In this document: positions 24,690-36,500 of the stretch, in pieces | How the letters are laid out: each line of letters begins with the position of its first letter | Position numbering within the stretch: position 1 is the stretch's first letter | Source: Oryzias latipes | Lineage: Eukaryota; Chordata; Actinopteri; Beloniformes; Adrianichthyidae | Assembly: GCF_002234675.1 (NCBI RefSeq) | Contig: NC_019859.2 | Span: 883,740 to 947,739, forward strand | Direction of reading: 5' to 3' | DNA: 64,000 nucleotides | The notes under the pieces: model-generated | What the model saw: the letters and a program-made list of their open reading frames with translations, nothing else | Told to the model about the DNA's origin: nothing | Databases searched by the model: none | Program-made: the position numbers and the translations under genes

Positions 24690-24870
24690 CCTTCTCACCG
24701 TCTGCGTTCGCAGGCTCGTGCGCGCTGGACAGCTCCGAGGTGCTGAAACGGCTCGTGCTGACCGTCGTCCGCGCGGGCCAGACTGCAGAGACGGCTGTGA
24801 TTGGTCCACAGAACCGCCTTTCGTGTTCCGCGTTGGCGGTGCGGGCCGTCAGTCAAATGACGTCATCGGA
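24690..24870 (-). promoter_or_regulatory. CpG-rich promoter and probable non-coding first exon of wdr17
   Basis: The 24.45-24.9 kb stretch is CpG-dense. On the minus strand it holds a full CRE, TGACGTCA (24858-24865), then a CCAAT box (ATTGG on plus, 24800-24804), then a good donor (CAGACG|GTGAGA, exon edge at 24699). That gives a first exon of roughly 24699-24780, spliced to the acceptor at 22853-22854 just before the ATG. The transcription start is inferred. Confidence 0.6.
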
Positions 24871-25314
24871 ACCAGAACCTTTAGGTGCGTTTGACCGCCG
24901 ACATTAAAACCAGATCCAGAACTTCAGAACGAGAAAACTCCAGACAAGGAGCGGGCTTGGTTCTTCCAGATGATTTTTTTATTTTTATTTATTTCTACAT
25001 GTTCTACATAGTCATTAATATGTGGAAATAAACATGATAAAACAGTAAATAGAATGAAATGAGATCAATTAGAGTAGAACAGAGACAAAGAACATGATGA
25101 AGTCATTATGGTTCTAATGTTCAACGATCATCTGTTTGTTAAATGACAGTCAGCCGTCACCTGCAGCAGCAGAAACCAGTTTAATGTCCGTTAAAACCTG
25201 TCCGTTTGTGATTCACTCAACTTTCTAAACCGTATCACCAAAGTATCGTCTCATCTGCTTTAACTCACGTATGACCCGTCATACCGTCCCATTCCTGACC
25301 CCCAGAGTTCAGTA

Positions 25315-26000
25315 CGATGTCCTCCACCTCCTGCAGCTTCAACTCCTCTGGGAATGATGTCCACAAGGTTGAGGAGCGTTTCCAGGAGTCTCTGACCTTT
25401 CCTCCAAAAGGTCATTGGTGAGGTCACACCAATGGTGAGGTGGTGGAGAAGGCCTGGCTGTCAGTCTCTGCTCTAATTCCTCCTAAAGGCGTTCTATGGG
25501 GTTCAGGACTCTGTCCTCCATGTCTTCATGGACCTCTCTTTGGTCACTGCTGCTCAGTCATGGTGGAAGAGGAAGGAGCCGCTCCAAACTGTTCCCTCAA
25601 GGTTGGGACCATGGAATTGTCCAGAATGTCTTGGTGTCCTGAAGCATTCAGAGTTCCTTTCACTGGAACTAAGGGACCAAACCCAAAAAAACAAGCCCAC
25701 ACCATGATTCCTCCTCCACCAAATTTAGCACCTGCCGTCCCAAATGTACCGTTGTCTCTGGAGCCTCTGACTGCAGAAAGTCGGTGACCTCTTTGACCTT
25801 CAGTGTCCTCTGACCCCTCTCCATCAGGTTACGTGGTCGACCACTGAGCCGCTGTTGCTCCCAAACTCTTCCATGTTGTTCTGATGGATTTCATCGGTGG
25901 ATCTGCTGCACAGGTGGTGTCCTGTGACGTTTCCACGCTGGAACTCTCTGAGCTCTGTCACTAATGTTTGTTCAACAGTCTGCATGTCTGAGTGATGATT
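25315..26000 (-). pseudogene. decayed Tc1-like transposase
   Basis: On the minus strand about 25560-25740 reads [20 protein letters not shown], then [20 protein letters not shown] and LREQFG, the DDE-core region of fish Tc1-like transposases. A frameshift then leads to SFLFHHD, the site of the second catalytic Asp. Further down are degraded traces of the C-terminus (NPIERL-like and ESLPRRVEA-like wording). Several stops and frame changes show it is dead. No clear TIRs were identified. Confidence 0.68.
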
Positions 26001-26079
26001 TCATGACACCTGTGGTCAGGCCAGGTGAGGGGGACACCTGATTCTGATCATCTGGATGGGGGGGCAAATCCGTTTGGAA

Positions 26080-27870
26080 ATTTAGTGTAACCATCAGTTC
26101 CTTTGATGTTTAGTCATGTGGTTATTTTTCGTGATTTGGTTTCCAGTTCTGGTCCATTAGAATTGTTTTTTCTGCCGAAGGCTCCATTCTTCGTGTTAAA
26201 TGTTCATTTATGGAAACAGAACTTTTTCTCTGCTTGGGTCTCACTCTTGCAAAGACGGTTGGTTTTGTTCTGCCCGTCTTTCTTTTTGGTGATGTGACAT
26301 CCGGCTCACTTTGAAATGGGACGTTCCTGCTCTGCAAACGTTTACCTCCGGCTGTTGAAGCGTCGGGTTCTTCTTGTGTGACGGAGAAGGGAGCTTTTTT
26401 TTTTTCTGTTACTCTTTACATTATTGCCGTTCTTCAAATCCGCTTGTATTTCACATAAATGTAACTGTACCTGTGGATATAACGTCAGTTAGCAGCAGGA
26501 CGATCTCACAGTAAAAAGAATGGAACCATCAATGTGCATGGATGGAGCACAGAGGCAGGGGAACCAAATACCTGCCGCGCTGCAATAAAGGAGGTATGCC
26601 AGAAAGTTCTACGCTACGTTCTTCACTCCCATCTCTCCTTTTCTCTGATGAAGAACTCGCCTTCCTCCTCTTCCTCTATCATGAACGGTAGTTTAGTTTC
26701 GATGCAGATCAGCAGCACCAGTTCTGATAAAGTTCTGTTTTCAATTGTCATGACTGGTTTGGGTTCACCTTCCTGACCATTGACTGTGTATGAGAGCTGG
26801 ACTGAGTGGCCCCGCCCCCCGGCGTTCCAAACAGGAAGTGGCTCCAAGAAGCCAAAATCCCAGAGATGTGTCTAGAGAAACAAACAGCTGTTCCTCATTC
26901 CTATTGGTCAGAAGAACCGTTCTGGGTCTGAGACCTTAGAACTTCTTCTTGATAATCCTTTTTTTTTTCTTATGTTTTTTTTTTGTAGTTCTGAACTGAT
27001 CAAATGTCTCAAAGTAGGTGGAGTCTGCTGGCCCCACAGCCAAAACGCTATCAAGTGCAAGGGGTGTGGCGTTCCGGTTGTTGACTAACCAATCTCTGCT
27101 TCCCAACGAGGCGGCGGCCGTATTGTGAAAACATGGCGACTGAATTGATTTCATTTGGAGCTGGAAGGAAATGTTTTTTTTATGGGTGGTGTCACTCAGT
27201 CCAGTTAGCTACATGTTCTGTTGGTTTTTGTTCTGATCCACTGACAGCATTTCATCCAAACGTTCTGGAAGAGGAGCCACAAACCCAAAGAGCTCAGACC
27301 TCTGGGATGGTTCCACCGTTGGCGTCGGCCCACGACAGAAGAGCCGCCACGCAGCCGGAGCAAACCGGGCTTTGAAAGGTCCGGTTTCAGGTGTTCTGCG
27401 TGGAGGTTTGGAGAAGTGTGGACACTCCTGTCTGAGACCCCGGCTTCACGCTCATCCAGAAACATCTTTGTTCTTTGGACGGGTTCTCCTAACCACCATG
27501 TCGCCTCGACGGAGGACCAGGACCCGTCTGACATCAGCCGCGAGGGTCCAACCTGGATTCTGACACTTCCTGCTGATGGACATGAACCAGACCGGCCCAC
27601 GAAAAGTTCTGTTTGAAATTCTGATCTGTGAGTCAGTGAAGGTTCTCCTTCATTCTGGTGAGGTTATGAAAGTGAGTCGTCTGGACTTCAGACCCCCGTC
27701 CTCGACACACTTCCTGTCTCACCCAGTTTGGTTTGAAGTCCGGAAGGTTCTGCAGAACTACCATAACCACTTTTCATCTGGGATCTGTGGAGTATTGCAG
27801 AAGAACCGGTACCACGGGTGACTTTCATTTAACTCATGATTTCAGTGAGAATGGAAGCAGCCGGTGAAGT
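26080..27870. other. intergenic, no gene recognised
   Basis: Between wdr17 and hmgb2. A 74-codon minus ORF (26623-26847, with an EEEEEGEF run) and an 80-codon plus ORF (27133-27375) have no recognisable domain and no convincing splice partners. A T-rich run lies at about 26393-26408 and A/T runs near 26960-26990. Confidence 0.5.
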
Positions 27871-27876
27871 TCAGGA

Positions 27877-27943
27877 GGAACCTGCAGGACGGACCTCTGA
27901 CCGGACCCGGCCGGTCCGGTCAGAGGTCCGTCCTGCAGGTTCC
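27877..27943. repeat. 31-bp perfect inverted repeat just beyond the hmgb2 poly(A) signal
   Basis: The arms 27877-27907 and 27913-27943 are exact reverse complements (core AGGACGGACCTCTGACCGG) around a 5-base spacer (CGGCC). On the hmgb2 strand it begins 54 bp after the AATAAA at 28002-27997, so it would be transcribed just past the cleavage site. Very GC-rich. Confidence 0.93.
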
Positions 27944-27996
27944 ACCTCTAGGCTCCTGAACAAAGACTCCAGACTAAACTGTCAATATAAAAAACT

Positions 27997-28002
27997 TTTA
28001 TT
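27997..28002 (-). terminator. poly(A) signal of hmgb2
   Basis: TTTATT on plus (AATAAA on minus), 380 bp after the hmgb2 stop codon and the only canonical hexamer close to it. It defines a 3' UTR of about 0.4 kb. Confidence 0.7.
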
Positions 28003-28382
28003 ACAAAAAGAAAATTCGTTCTACACGTGTCATCGTCCACATTAAAAATGGCCGCCAACGGCTGGAATTCACACTACAGAGACTCCTGGTGGTAAAATGA
28101 CAGAAAGAAAGAGCACCGCTCCAACAGAAAACCGCAGTGCTTCCAGAAAACAGTAAAGAAAAAAAACATCCTGCCGCGCACGGAGCTCCAGTCCATATGA
28201 TCACCGCCTCAACAGCAACAAGCATCAGATGTAACAAACCCGGTTCAGCAGAAACTTAACAGCGACTAACAGGACAAAAGCTAAATCCCTGAATGGAAGG
28301 AGGGGGTGGGGGTGGGGGGGGCGCTGAGCAGGCCACACAAAATCAAACTGAAGCCAAACAAACGTCACTTCCTTTACGCGCT

Positions 28383-29279
28383 TTACTCGTCGTCGTCTTC
28401 GTCGTCATCTTCTTCGTCGTCCTCGTCTTCCTCATCGTCGTCGTCGTCATCATCGTGGACGGGCACGGCCTTCTTGGCGGCGGGCCGGCCGGGGCCGCTC
28501 TTCTTGCCGGCGTCGCTCTTCCCGGAGCCCCCCTTGGCTCTGTAGGCGGCGACGTCCTGCAGAGAAGAGCGGCGTCAGCGTGCTGCCCGTGTGCGGTCGC
28601 GGCGCCCGGGCGGAGCCGGCTTACCTTCTCGTACTTCTCCTTCAGCTTGGCCGCCTTGGCCTCGTACGGCGCCTTGTCTTTGGCGCTTTGCGTCGCCCAC
28701 AGCTCGCCCAGCTTCTTGGCGATGTCGCCGATGGAGATGCCCGGGTTATCCTCCTTGATCTTGGGACGGTGGTCCGAGCAGAAGACGAAGAAAGCAGATC
28801 TGCGGAGCAAAGACGCCAGTTACCACCAGCATGACCCTAAACCGTCTGGAAAAAGCCCCGTCAGCACTTACGGGGGCCTCTTGGGGGCGTTGGGGTCCTT
28901 CTTCTTCTTGACCTTCTTGGCACCTTTAGGTGGGACGTAGGTCTTCATCTCCCGGTCATATCTGGCCTTGTCAGTTTTGGCCAGCTCGTCGAACTTCACC
29001 TTCTCCTTGGAGGACATTGTCTAAGTAAAAGAAATAACAAGTTACACAACAGTGACTCCAGAGGACAGCTGCTCCAAAACGGAGAATTTGTTTAAAACCC
29101 TCAAAAAGGAGGAAAAGGTATGCGGGGCCGACCTTCCATCTCTCGGAACACTTCTTGGAGAACTCCGCAAAGTTCACGCTGGTTCCCGGATGCTTCTTCT
29201 TGTGCTCCTCGCGGCACGTCGCCACAAAGTAGGCGTAAGCGGATGTTTTTCCTCGCGGCTTGTTTGGGTCTTTAGTCAT
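28383..29279 (-). CDS. hmgb2: high mobility group box protein 2, 214 aa
   Basis: Coding exons 29279-29133, 29020-28872, 28799-28625 and 28556-28383; phases agree and sum to 645 nt. It is a nuclear chromatin protein that bends DNA without sequence specificity. HMG box A is residues about 6-76 ([34 protein letters not shown]). A basic linker [16 protein letters not shown] follows. Box B is about 92-160 ([28 protein letters not shown]). The tail is 23 consecutive Asp/Glu residues. The three redox cysteines of HMGB1/2 are present (C22, C44, C106). Tail length and the [11 protein letters not shown] wording fit HMGB2 rather than HMGB1 or HMGB3. It starts [11 protein letters not shown], and an acceptor at 29293-29294 precedes the ATG, so exon 1 is non-coding. 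A teleost a/b paralogue label cannot be given. Confidence 0.93.
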
Positions 29280-29980
29280 GGCTTCGATTTGTCTGGAAAA
29301 CAACAACGAGGTCACTAGAATGGCGGTGGAAATGCAAGTCACGTCTGAACGGTTTTCGTTTCCCGCAGAAATAAACAGATCATGTCCGCTTGTTTAGCGT
29401 GAGGCGGCAAGCGCGCGCCGCTTCCAAGCTATAATCGGCTTTCTGCCTCACTAAACAAAAAGACGCGACTCCATTTTGTATCTTCCCGCCTAAACGCAAC
29501 TGCGTCCAGAACTTCCCCAACTCCGCGCCGCTCGGCGCAAAACCCGCACATAAGCGCTGGCCGACCTCAAACGGGCTTTTTCCGCCACCGAACGAGCCTC
29601 CGAGGCCGGCGGGAGCTTCATTCAAACTTTAGTCGCGGAGCCTCCGTCGCCCCGCCGCCCGCCTGCAGCCAAATGGCGTTTCAACTGCATGTTGCGCACT
29701 AACTGGGCCGCATTTTTAAAGACCTAGACCAGTTAAAACAGCTTCAAACTGTGTTTTTCTTTATCAAATATGTTCAATATGGCGATTTATCCCCCCTATC
29801 ACGTTAATATAAACGGGGCTGTGATTTGTAGAGAATTAACCTCAGAATTATACCCGAAAATGCGCTTCGTTCGATTAAACAGCACAGAAATATACACACC
29901 ATCAAAGCAAACGAGACCGGTTTAGCTAGCGGACTTTTAAAAATAAATTCCGTTGTAAAACAGAAACATTGGCTCGGTAC

Positions 29981-30230
29981 CTGCTCTCCAAACGACCAGC
30001 TTGAAACGGGTGAAGGAGGAAGGACGCGCAACTGTTTTGTCAGCGACTGCGAGGCTCAACTAACTTGACTAAAACTGGTTCCCAAGCTCCTCCTTGCTCT
30101 CAGCGGATTGGCTGACGCTGAGCATTTAAATTCGAACTCAGGAACAGAAACGGATACCCGTCTGCGATTGGTTGTTCATTAAGCTCTCCAGACACGATGG
30201 TTGTGTGTGCCCTCTGCGCTCTGATTGGTC
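29981..30230 (-). promoter_or_regulatory. hmgb2 non-coding exon 1 and promoter with three CCAAT boxes
   Basis: The donor GAGCAG|GTACCG gives exon 1 ending at 29981; the start is probably near 30060. Upstream on the minus strand are three CCAAT boxes (ATTGG on plus at 30107-30111, 30167-30171, 30224-30228) spaced 60 and 57 bp. TTTAAA-type AT boxes (30125-30130 and near 30241) lie close by. Multiple spaced CCAAT boxes bound by NF-Y are typical of proliferation-linked genes. Confidence 0.7.
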
Positions 30231-30449
30231 AGAGTGGACTTTTAAACGTACGGCGCGAAAACAGCTCTTTGTCTGGAATCAAAACATGTTGAACGGAGGG
30301 GACGTGCGGGCTTCGTGCCGCCTGTTGGGCGAGCTCCCGCAGCCGTTTGTTTCGGGGGGAGACCAGGAGCGGCAGAACCGACAGCTGAGGAGCGGGGACA
30401 CGGTAGAGCGAAGATGTTAAACGGCTCTACGTCAGTGCGAAACCACACT

Positions 30450-31560
30450 TCCGGGTTAGGATTCCCCCTTCATGTTCCATGGCCAACTGATGGTGGATCT
30501 AATGGATTCAGAAAATGGAGCTTGACGCTTAACGGTTTTACTATGACCAGCCTCTATATTGTTATTGAATTCAAAATTAATGTAAAAAACGAAATAAATA
30601 ATCATTTTAAAACAATAACATATTCAAAACAGCGTAGTTGTCTCTCTTTTTTTAAGAAATTAAACAAGAAAATACATTCTTGATGTTTATTGGCTTTTAA
30701 ACAAGTGAAAGGATCAGATATCAGCTAGATAGAGTTTTTGAACCTTTGTTTGTTGGTTCCACTTTAAGTGAAACTTACAAAAACTCTAAACTGAGACCAT
30801 CAAAGCATAAATAAATGGTCAATGGGTTCTATAACGAACCCAAAACCATCTTTAATTCCATATTTCAACTTCTAGTAACTGAATTTATTAAAAATAAACT
30901 GATAGAAAAACAGGAACTCTGATCACAACTGGACTCAGTACAAAATAAACATTTGAACGAACAAATCATTATTTATATTTAGTTATTAACAAGGCCATCA
31001 GGGTTCCAAAGTGCTTTACAGATAAGAGATAAAAAGTAAATGTTTTTTTGGAGGAAAATTATAACTAAATAAACTCACAAAAACCTTTAATTGAGCAAAA
31101 ATAAAATCCATTTCAATATCAGACCTTTGGTAGTTTTCATGTAAATTTAAATAAATCTTTCACAAATGTCTGAAACATCCAATAATTTCAAATGCAAAGA
31201 AACACAGGACATAATAATGTTGTGGTTTTTTAAGAAATTAATGAAATGTTATGAGGAGAACCTGAATATTTAAGGTTCAGTTTTTAAAACTATGAAAAGC
31301 TTCTTATATATGATTCAGACTGAAACAATTTAAAAATGGATTTCATGTTTTTATAAGTTTATTGAACATATGTCTACCAAAAGATTAAGCAGAACAGAAC
31401 ATAGTATTATCACCAACCATGTATTCAATAAAGCAGGAACTGAAAAAGCAAATTCTATCAAAGTGAAAACCTGCAGAGGACAAAAAATCAAAACCAAACA
31501 TGAAAGAGAGGAAGTGAGAAAAAGAAAGTCCTCGTGGTCATGACGGAGGAGTGGGAGGAT
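30450..31560. other. AT-rich intergenic stretch, nothing recognised
   Basis: Between the divergent hmgb2 and pmm2. Long AT-rich sequence with only short random ORFs and no repeat ends that I can identify. Confidence 0.6.
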
Positions 31561-31605
31561 GGAGCAACATGGAGGTTACCATGAAAGGCTGTGGTTTCCC
31601 AGCTT

Positions 31606-31870
31606 GATGGTGCAGTGGTTAGCAGTGAGAAGGTCCTGGTTCAAATCCCAGCTGGCTTCTTTCTCTGTGCAGTTTGCATGTCCTCCCCGTGCATGCCTGG
31701 GTTTTCTTCCTCCCGCAGTCCAAAAACATGCTTCATAGGTTCATCGATGACTCTGAAATGTCTCTAGGTGTGAGTGTGTGGCCCTGTGAAGCCCACCTTT
31801 ACCTGCAGAAGCCAGGATAGGCTCCAGCAACTCTGTGACCCGAGAGGGTTTGGAAGACGGACGGATGCAG
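31606..31870 (+). mobile_element. tRNA-derived SINE
   Basis: Box A-like TGGTGCAGTGGTTAGC (31608-31623) and box B GGTTCAAATCC (31638-31648), then the fish SINE body: GTTTGCATGTCCTCCCCGTG, CAGTCCAAAAACATGCTTCA, GGATAGGCTCCAGCAACTC, and the 3' end near CGGACGGATG. The tRNA head is diverged, so it is not a functional tRNA gene. Confidence 0.88.
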
Positions 31871-32214
31871 AGATGTTGTCTTGAGTAGACTCCAGATGCT
31901 GCTGCCCCAAAAACCAGTCAGATCAGCCGTGGTGTAAATGGGGGGGGGGGGCGCACAGGGAGCTGGACCTCAAAGGAAGGTCTTCTATGAACCTGTCACC
32001 TTTTGTTGGCTCAAGACGTTTCTCCAGGCGTCCGTCAGAGATCTGAATGTGATCTGCAGCTCCACGCAGAAAAGACACGTGTAGAAAAAGGATTTCCTGA
32101 CAGAAAGAAACCCGGATCTAAGTGGGTTTTCTCAGAATATCCTGTCCTCCTGCTGCAGAATCACAGAAATCACTTCAAATGTAAGAATGCAGATAAATGG
32201 TGAGGATCATCGAG

Positions 32215-32295
32215 AACTGGGGGGCTTCCAGGATAGGCTCCAGCAGCCCTGTGACCCAGGAGACAAAACAAGTTTAGAAGATGAATGAATGCTGT
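32215..32295 (+). mobile_element. SINE 3' tail fragment
   Basis: CCAGGATAGGCTCCAGCAGC, then CTGTGACCC and AGAAGATGAATGAATG repeat the 3' end of the SINE at 31606. The head is missing. Confidence 0.7.
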
Positions 32296-32969
32296 GAGAG
32301 GATGGACAAACTGGAAAATGATCTGGAGAAAATGTGAATAAGCTGTCACTTATAACTCTAGATTGAAATAAATGCATCTTTTCTTGGTTTGCTGCAGATG
32401 TGTGTTGTGGACATGTTAGTGGGGGCCAGAGCAGTGCAGTGTCTCCTCCCAGAAAATTCACATGGCCTCCCGTTTCTGCATGTAGGCTGAGAGTTGATCA
32501 CAAAAATGTCTGTCATCTAAAACGTCGGTCCTCCGTCTACATCCATTTTACTTCAAATATGTCACTTTTTACTGGAAATTTAAGAACAAAATGAAAAAAA
32601 AATCAAACTTTAGTACATAAAGTGAATATTTTAGTCAGAGATCTCCCAATATAGAAGAACTGAAATATTCTGTGGTTTAGTACTCGCTTGAAAAATATCT
32701 TTAAAATCTGATTACTCAATAGGAAGTCAGATTATGAACAGATTTGTGGTGGTGAGGCTGTTTTCTTTAAGCATGTTCTGTTCTGGTCCGTCCAGCAGGT
32801 GGCGCCGCGCAGGCGCAGCTGCGTCCTGCTGTCTGAGCAGGGGAGGACGAGCCGACAAGAAGCTCCTCCCACCCACTGCCGAAGACACGCTGGAGGGTTG
32901 TGCACGCGCAGCCAGCACGCGCCCATCACTGCACAGAGGAGAGTCCGCGTGACGCCGCCGCGAGACAAG

Positions 32970-33466
32970 ATGAACGACGCCACGGTGGACTCGACCACTC
33001 TCTGCTTGTTCGACGTGGACGGCACGTTAACGGCTGCGAGACAGGTACCGGGACCGGTGAACGGGTAAAAGCGGGCTTCCGGAACACAGCGAGACCGAAC
33101 CGAGCAATGACAGCTCAGCATCCGGGTCCGGTCCTTTCCGCGCTCTGCCGCGTGACTTTAGTTCCGCGGGGCTTTAAAGTCGCTGAAATGACGGATGAAA
33201 AAAGGTTCTCGATCGGCTTGAGGAACAATTCTGAGTTCCCGCCTCTGGACTCTTTGGTTCTGTTCGCTTTGGTGGATTTTTATTCAGGTTGGATGAAACC
33301 GGAAGTTTGTGACGGAACGAAAACAGCGAAACACATTTGTAGTTTTAGTTTAACAATGAATTCTTTTTACTTATTTTCTTTTTAATTACATCTTTGCTGT
33401 GTTTTATTGTTCAGCTAAGAAGTGAACTGTCTTTGATTTGTTTATATCCAGGGAGTTTAAGAAGTA

Positions 33467-33527
<61 letters not shown>

Positions 33528-36500
33528 AAAATTTATGCACTACAGACGGAAAAAAGTCACTAAAGGCCACTATTTTCAATTCACAGGTAAAGTAGCAGTG
33601 TTTTTATTTTATTCTGATATTTTAAAGTCGTTGTTGGAGTCTGTGTCAAGATGATATCAGGAACCAGAGAGTCCTGTCCATCCGGACCGGCCTGTTCTGA
33701 CGGGCAGCCCAAACAAAAGCGGGTCGGGTCATGACCTCATACCCAGAACAAACATGAAGAGTTCCTGGAGAACAGCAGGATGAATGACCCGCAGAACCAC
33801 AAGTTTATGAAGAACAGCATTTTTCTTTTTCTCCCCTTTTTAAATCCAAACCACAAACTTAAACGTGTGTGTTTATGTGTGTGTGTGTATTTATGTATGT
33901 GTGTTTATGTGTGTGTCTATTTATGTATGTGTGTGTGTGTTCATGTGTGTGTGTATTTATATACACTGACCAAAAATATAAACGCAACACTTTTGTTATT
34001 GCTCCCATTTTTTAGGGTCTGAACTCAAAGATATGAAACATTTTCCACATACACAAAATAACCAGTTCTCTGAAATATTGTTCACAAATCTGTCTAAATC
34101 TGTGATGGTGAGCACTTCTCCTTTGACGAGACAATCCATCCCACCTCACAGGTGTGCCATGTCAAGATGCTGATTAGACAGCATGATTATTGCACAGGTG
34201 TGCCTTAGACTGGCCACAAGAAAAGGCCACTCTGAAATCTTCAGTTGTGTCACACAGCACAATGCCACAGATGTCGCAAGTTTTGAGGGAGCGTGCAATT
34301 GGCATGCTGATAGCAGGAATGTCCACCAGAGCTGTTGCTAGGGAAGTGAGTGTCCATTTCTCCACCATAAACCGTCTCCAAAGGCGTTTCCCAGAATTTG
34401 GCAGCACATCCAACCGGCCTCACAACCGCAGACCACGTGTAACCACACCAGCCCAAGACCAGCGCAAGGCACGTTGGAGAGGTGTTCTCTTCACGGATGA
34501 ATCCCGGTTTACACTGTTCAGGGCAGATGGCAGACAGTGTGTGTGGCGTCGTGTGGGTGAGCGGTTTCCTGATGTCAATGTTGTGGATCGAGTAACCCAT
34601 GGTGGTGGTGTGGTTATGGTATGGGCAGGCATATGTTATGGGCGACGAACACAGGTGCATTTCATTGATGGCATTTTGAATGCACAGAGAGACCGTGACG
34701 AGATCCTGGGGCCCATTGTTGTGCCGTACATCCAACAACATCACCTCATGTTGCAGCATGATAATGCACGGCCTCATGTTGCAAGGATCTGTACACAATT
34801 CTTGGAAGCTGAAAACATCCCAGTTCTTGCACGGCCAGCATCCTCACCGGACATGTCACCCATTGAGCATGTTTGGGATACTCTGGATCGGCGTATACGA
34901 CAGCGTGTTCCAGTTCCTGCCAATATCCAGCAACTTGGCACAGCCATTGAAGAAGAGTGGACCAACATTCCACAGGCCACAATAGACAACCTGATCAACT
35001 CTATGGGAAGGAGATGTGTCACACTTCATGAGGCAAACGGTGGTCACACCAGATACTGACTGGTTGTCTGAGTCCCCTGACCTTCTCAAGAAAACAAAAC
35101 TGAAGATTTCAGAGTGGCCTTTTCTTGTGGCCAGTCTAAGGCACACCTGTGCAATAATCATGCTGTCTAATCAGCATCTTGATATGGCACACCTGTGAGG
35201 TAGGATGGATTGTCTCGTCAAAGGAGAAGTGCTCACTCTCACAGATTTAGACAGATTTGTGAACAATATTTCAGAGAACTGGTTATTTTGTGTATGCGGA
35301 AAATGTTTCACATCTTTGAGTTCATACCATAAAAAATGGGAGCAATAACAAAAGTGTTGTGTTTATATTTTTGGTCAGTGTATGTATGTTCATGTGTGTG
35401 TGTATTTATGTATATGTGTTCATGCATGTGTGTTCATGCATGTGTGTTCATGCATGTGTGTTCCTGTCTGCGTGTTCCTGTATGTGTTCATGCATGTGTG
35501 TTCATGTATGTGTGTTCATGCATGTGTGTTCATGTGTGTCTATGTGTTCATGCATGTGTGTTCATGTATGTGTGTTCATGTGTGTCTGTGTGCTCATGCA
35601 TGTGTGTTCATGTATATGTACGTAGCACAGGTGCGTTTCCCGCCTCTGGTTTCCGTTGACGCCGCCTGTGTCTGCAGGTTGTCACTCCAGACATGGCGGA
35701 CTTCCTGCAGAGGCTCAGGACTCGGGTTCGGGTGGGCGTGGTCGGGGGGTCGGACCTCAGTAAAATCAAGGAGCAGCTGGGAGCGGACGGTGAGGCGGAG
35801 CTGCAGGTACGGTCCACCTGCTGTGCGGTCCACAGGTGAGCGTGACTCTGCTCCTGTGCGCAGTGATCCAGAAGGTGGACTACGTGTTCGCTGAGAACGG
35901 TCTGGTGGCCTACAAGAACGGGCAGCTGCTCTCTGTGCAGGTGTGTGCGCGTGTGTGTGTGCATGTGTGTGTGTGTGTGTTTGACCTGAGCGGTTGTGTC
36001 CAAGCTGTGGGGGGGTTCACCTGTTCTGCTGCTGTCAGTCCATTCAGGCCCACATGGGGGAGGAGCTTCTGCAGGACTTCATCAACTTCTGCCTGAACTA
36101 CATGGCCACCATCAAGCTGCCCAAGAAGAGGTAACGTCCCACCGTCTGCAGCCTTTGGGGAGGGTCGAGGGTTTGAATCCCAAACCTGATGGGGTTCTGC
36201 AGTCATGTTCTGCAGTCATGTTCTGCAGTTATGTTCTGCAGTCACGTTCATGTTCTAGAGTCATGTTCATGTTCTAGAGTCATGTTCATGTTCTAGAGTC
36301 ATGTTCTGCAGTCATGTTCTGCAGTCATGTTCATGTTCTGCAGTCATGTTCATGTTCTAGAGTCATGTTCATGTTCTAGAGTCATGTTCTGCAGTTATGT
36401 TCTGCAGTCATGTTCATGTTCTAGAGTCATGTTCATGTTCTAGAGTCATGTTCTGCAGTCATGTTCTAGAGTCATGTTCATGTTCTGCAGTCATGTTCTA

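Noticed and set aside
24520-24907. Plus ORFs of 75-124 codons
   Set aside because: They lie in the CpG-rich wdr17 promoter, where GC-rich sequence lowers stop frequency; opposite strand to the gene.
26623-26847. 74-codon minus ORF with an acidic run, possible small gene
   Set aside because: No recognisable domain, no convincing splice sites or promoter, and no homologue known to me.
27133-27375. 80-codon plus ORF beginning MATELISFGAG
   Set aside because: Has an ATG but no domain, no splice partner and no polyadenylation signal close by; likely chance.
31608-31648. A tRNA gene (box A and box B present)
   Set aside because: The region cannot fold as a full tRNA and is followed by a fish SINE body; the same holds for 24178-24230.
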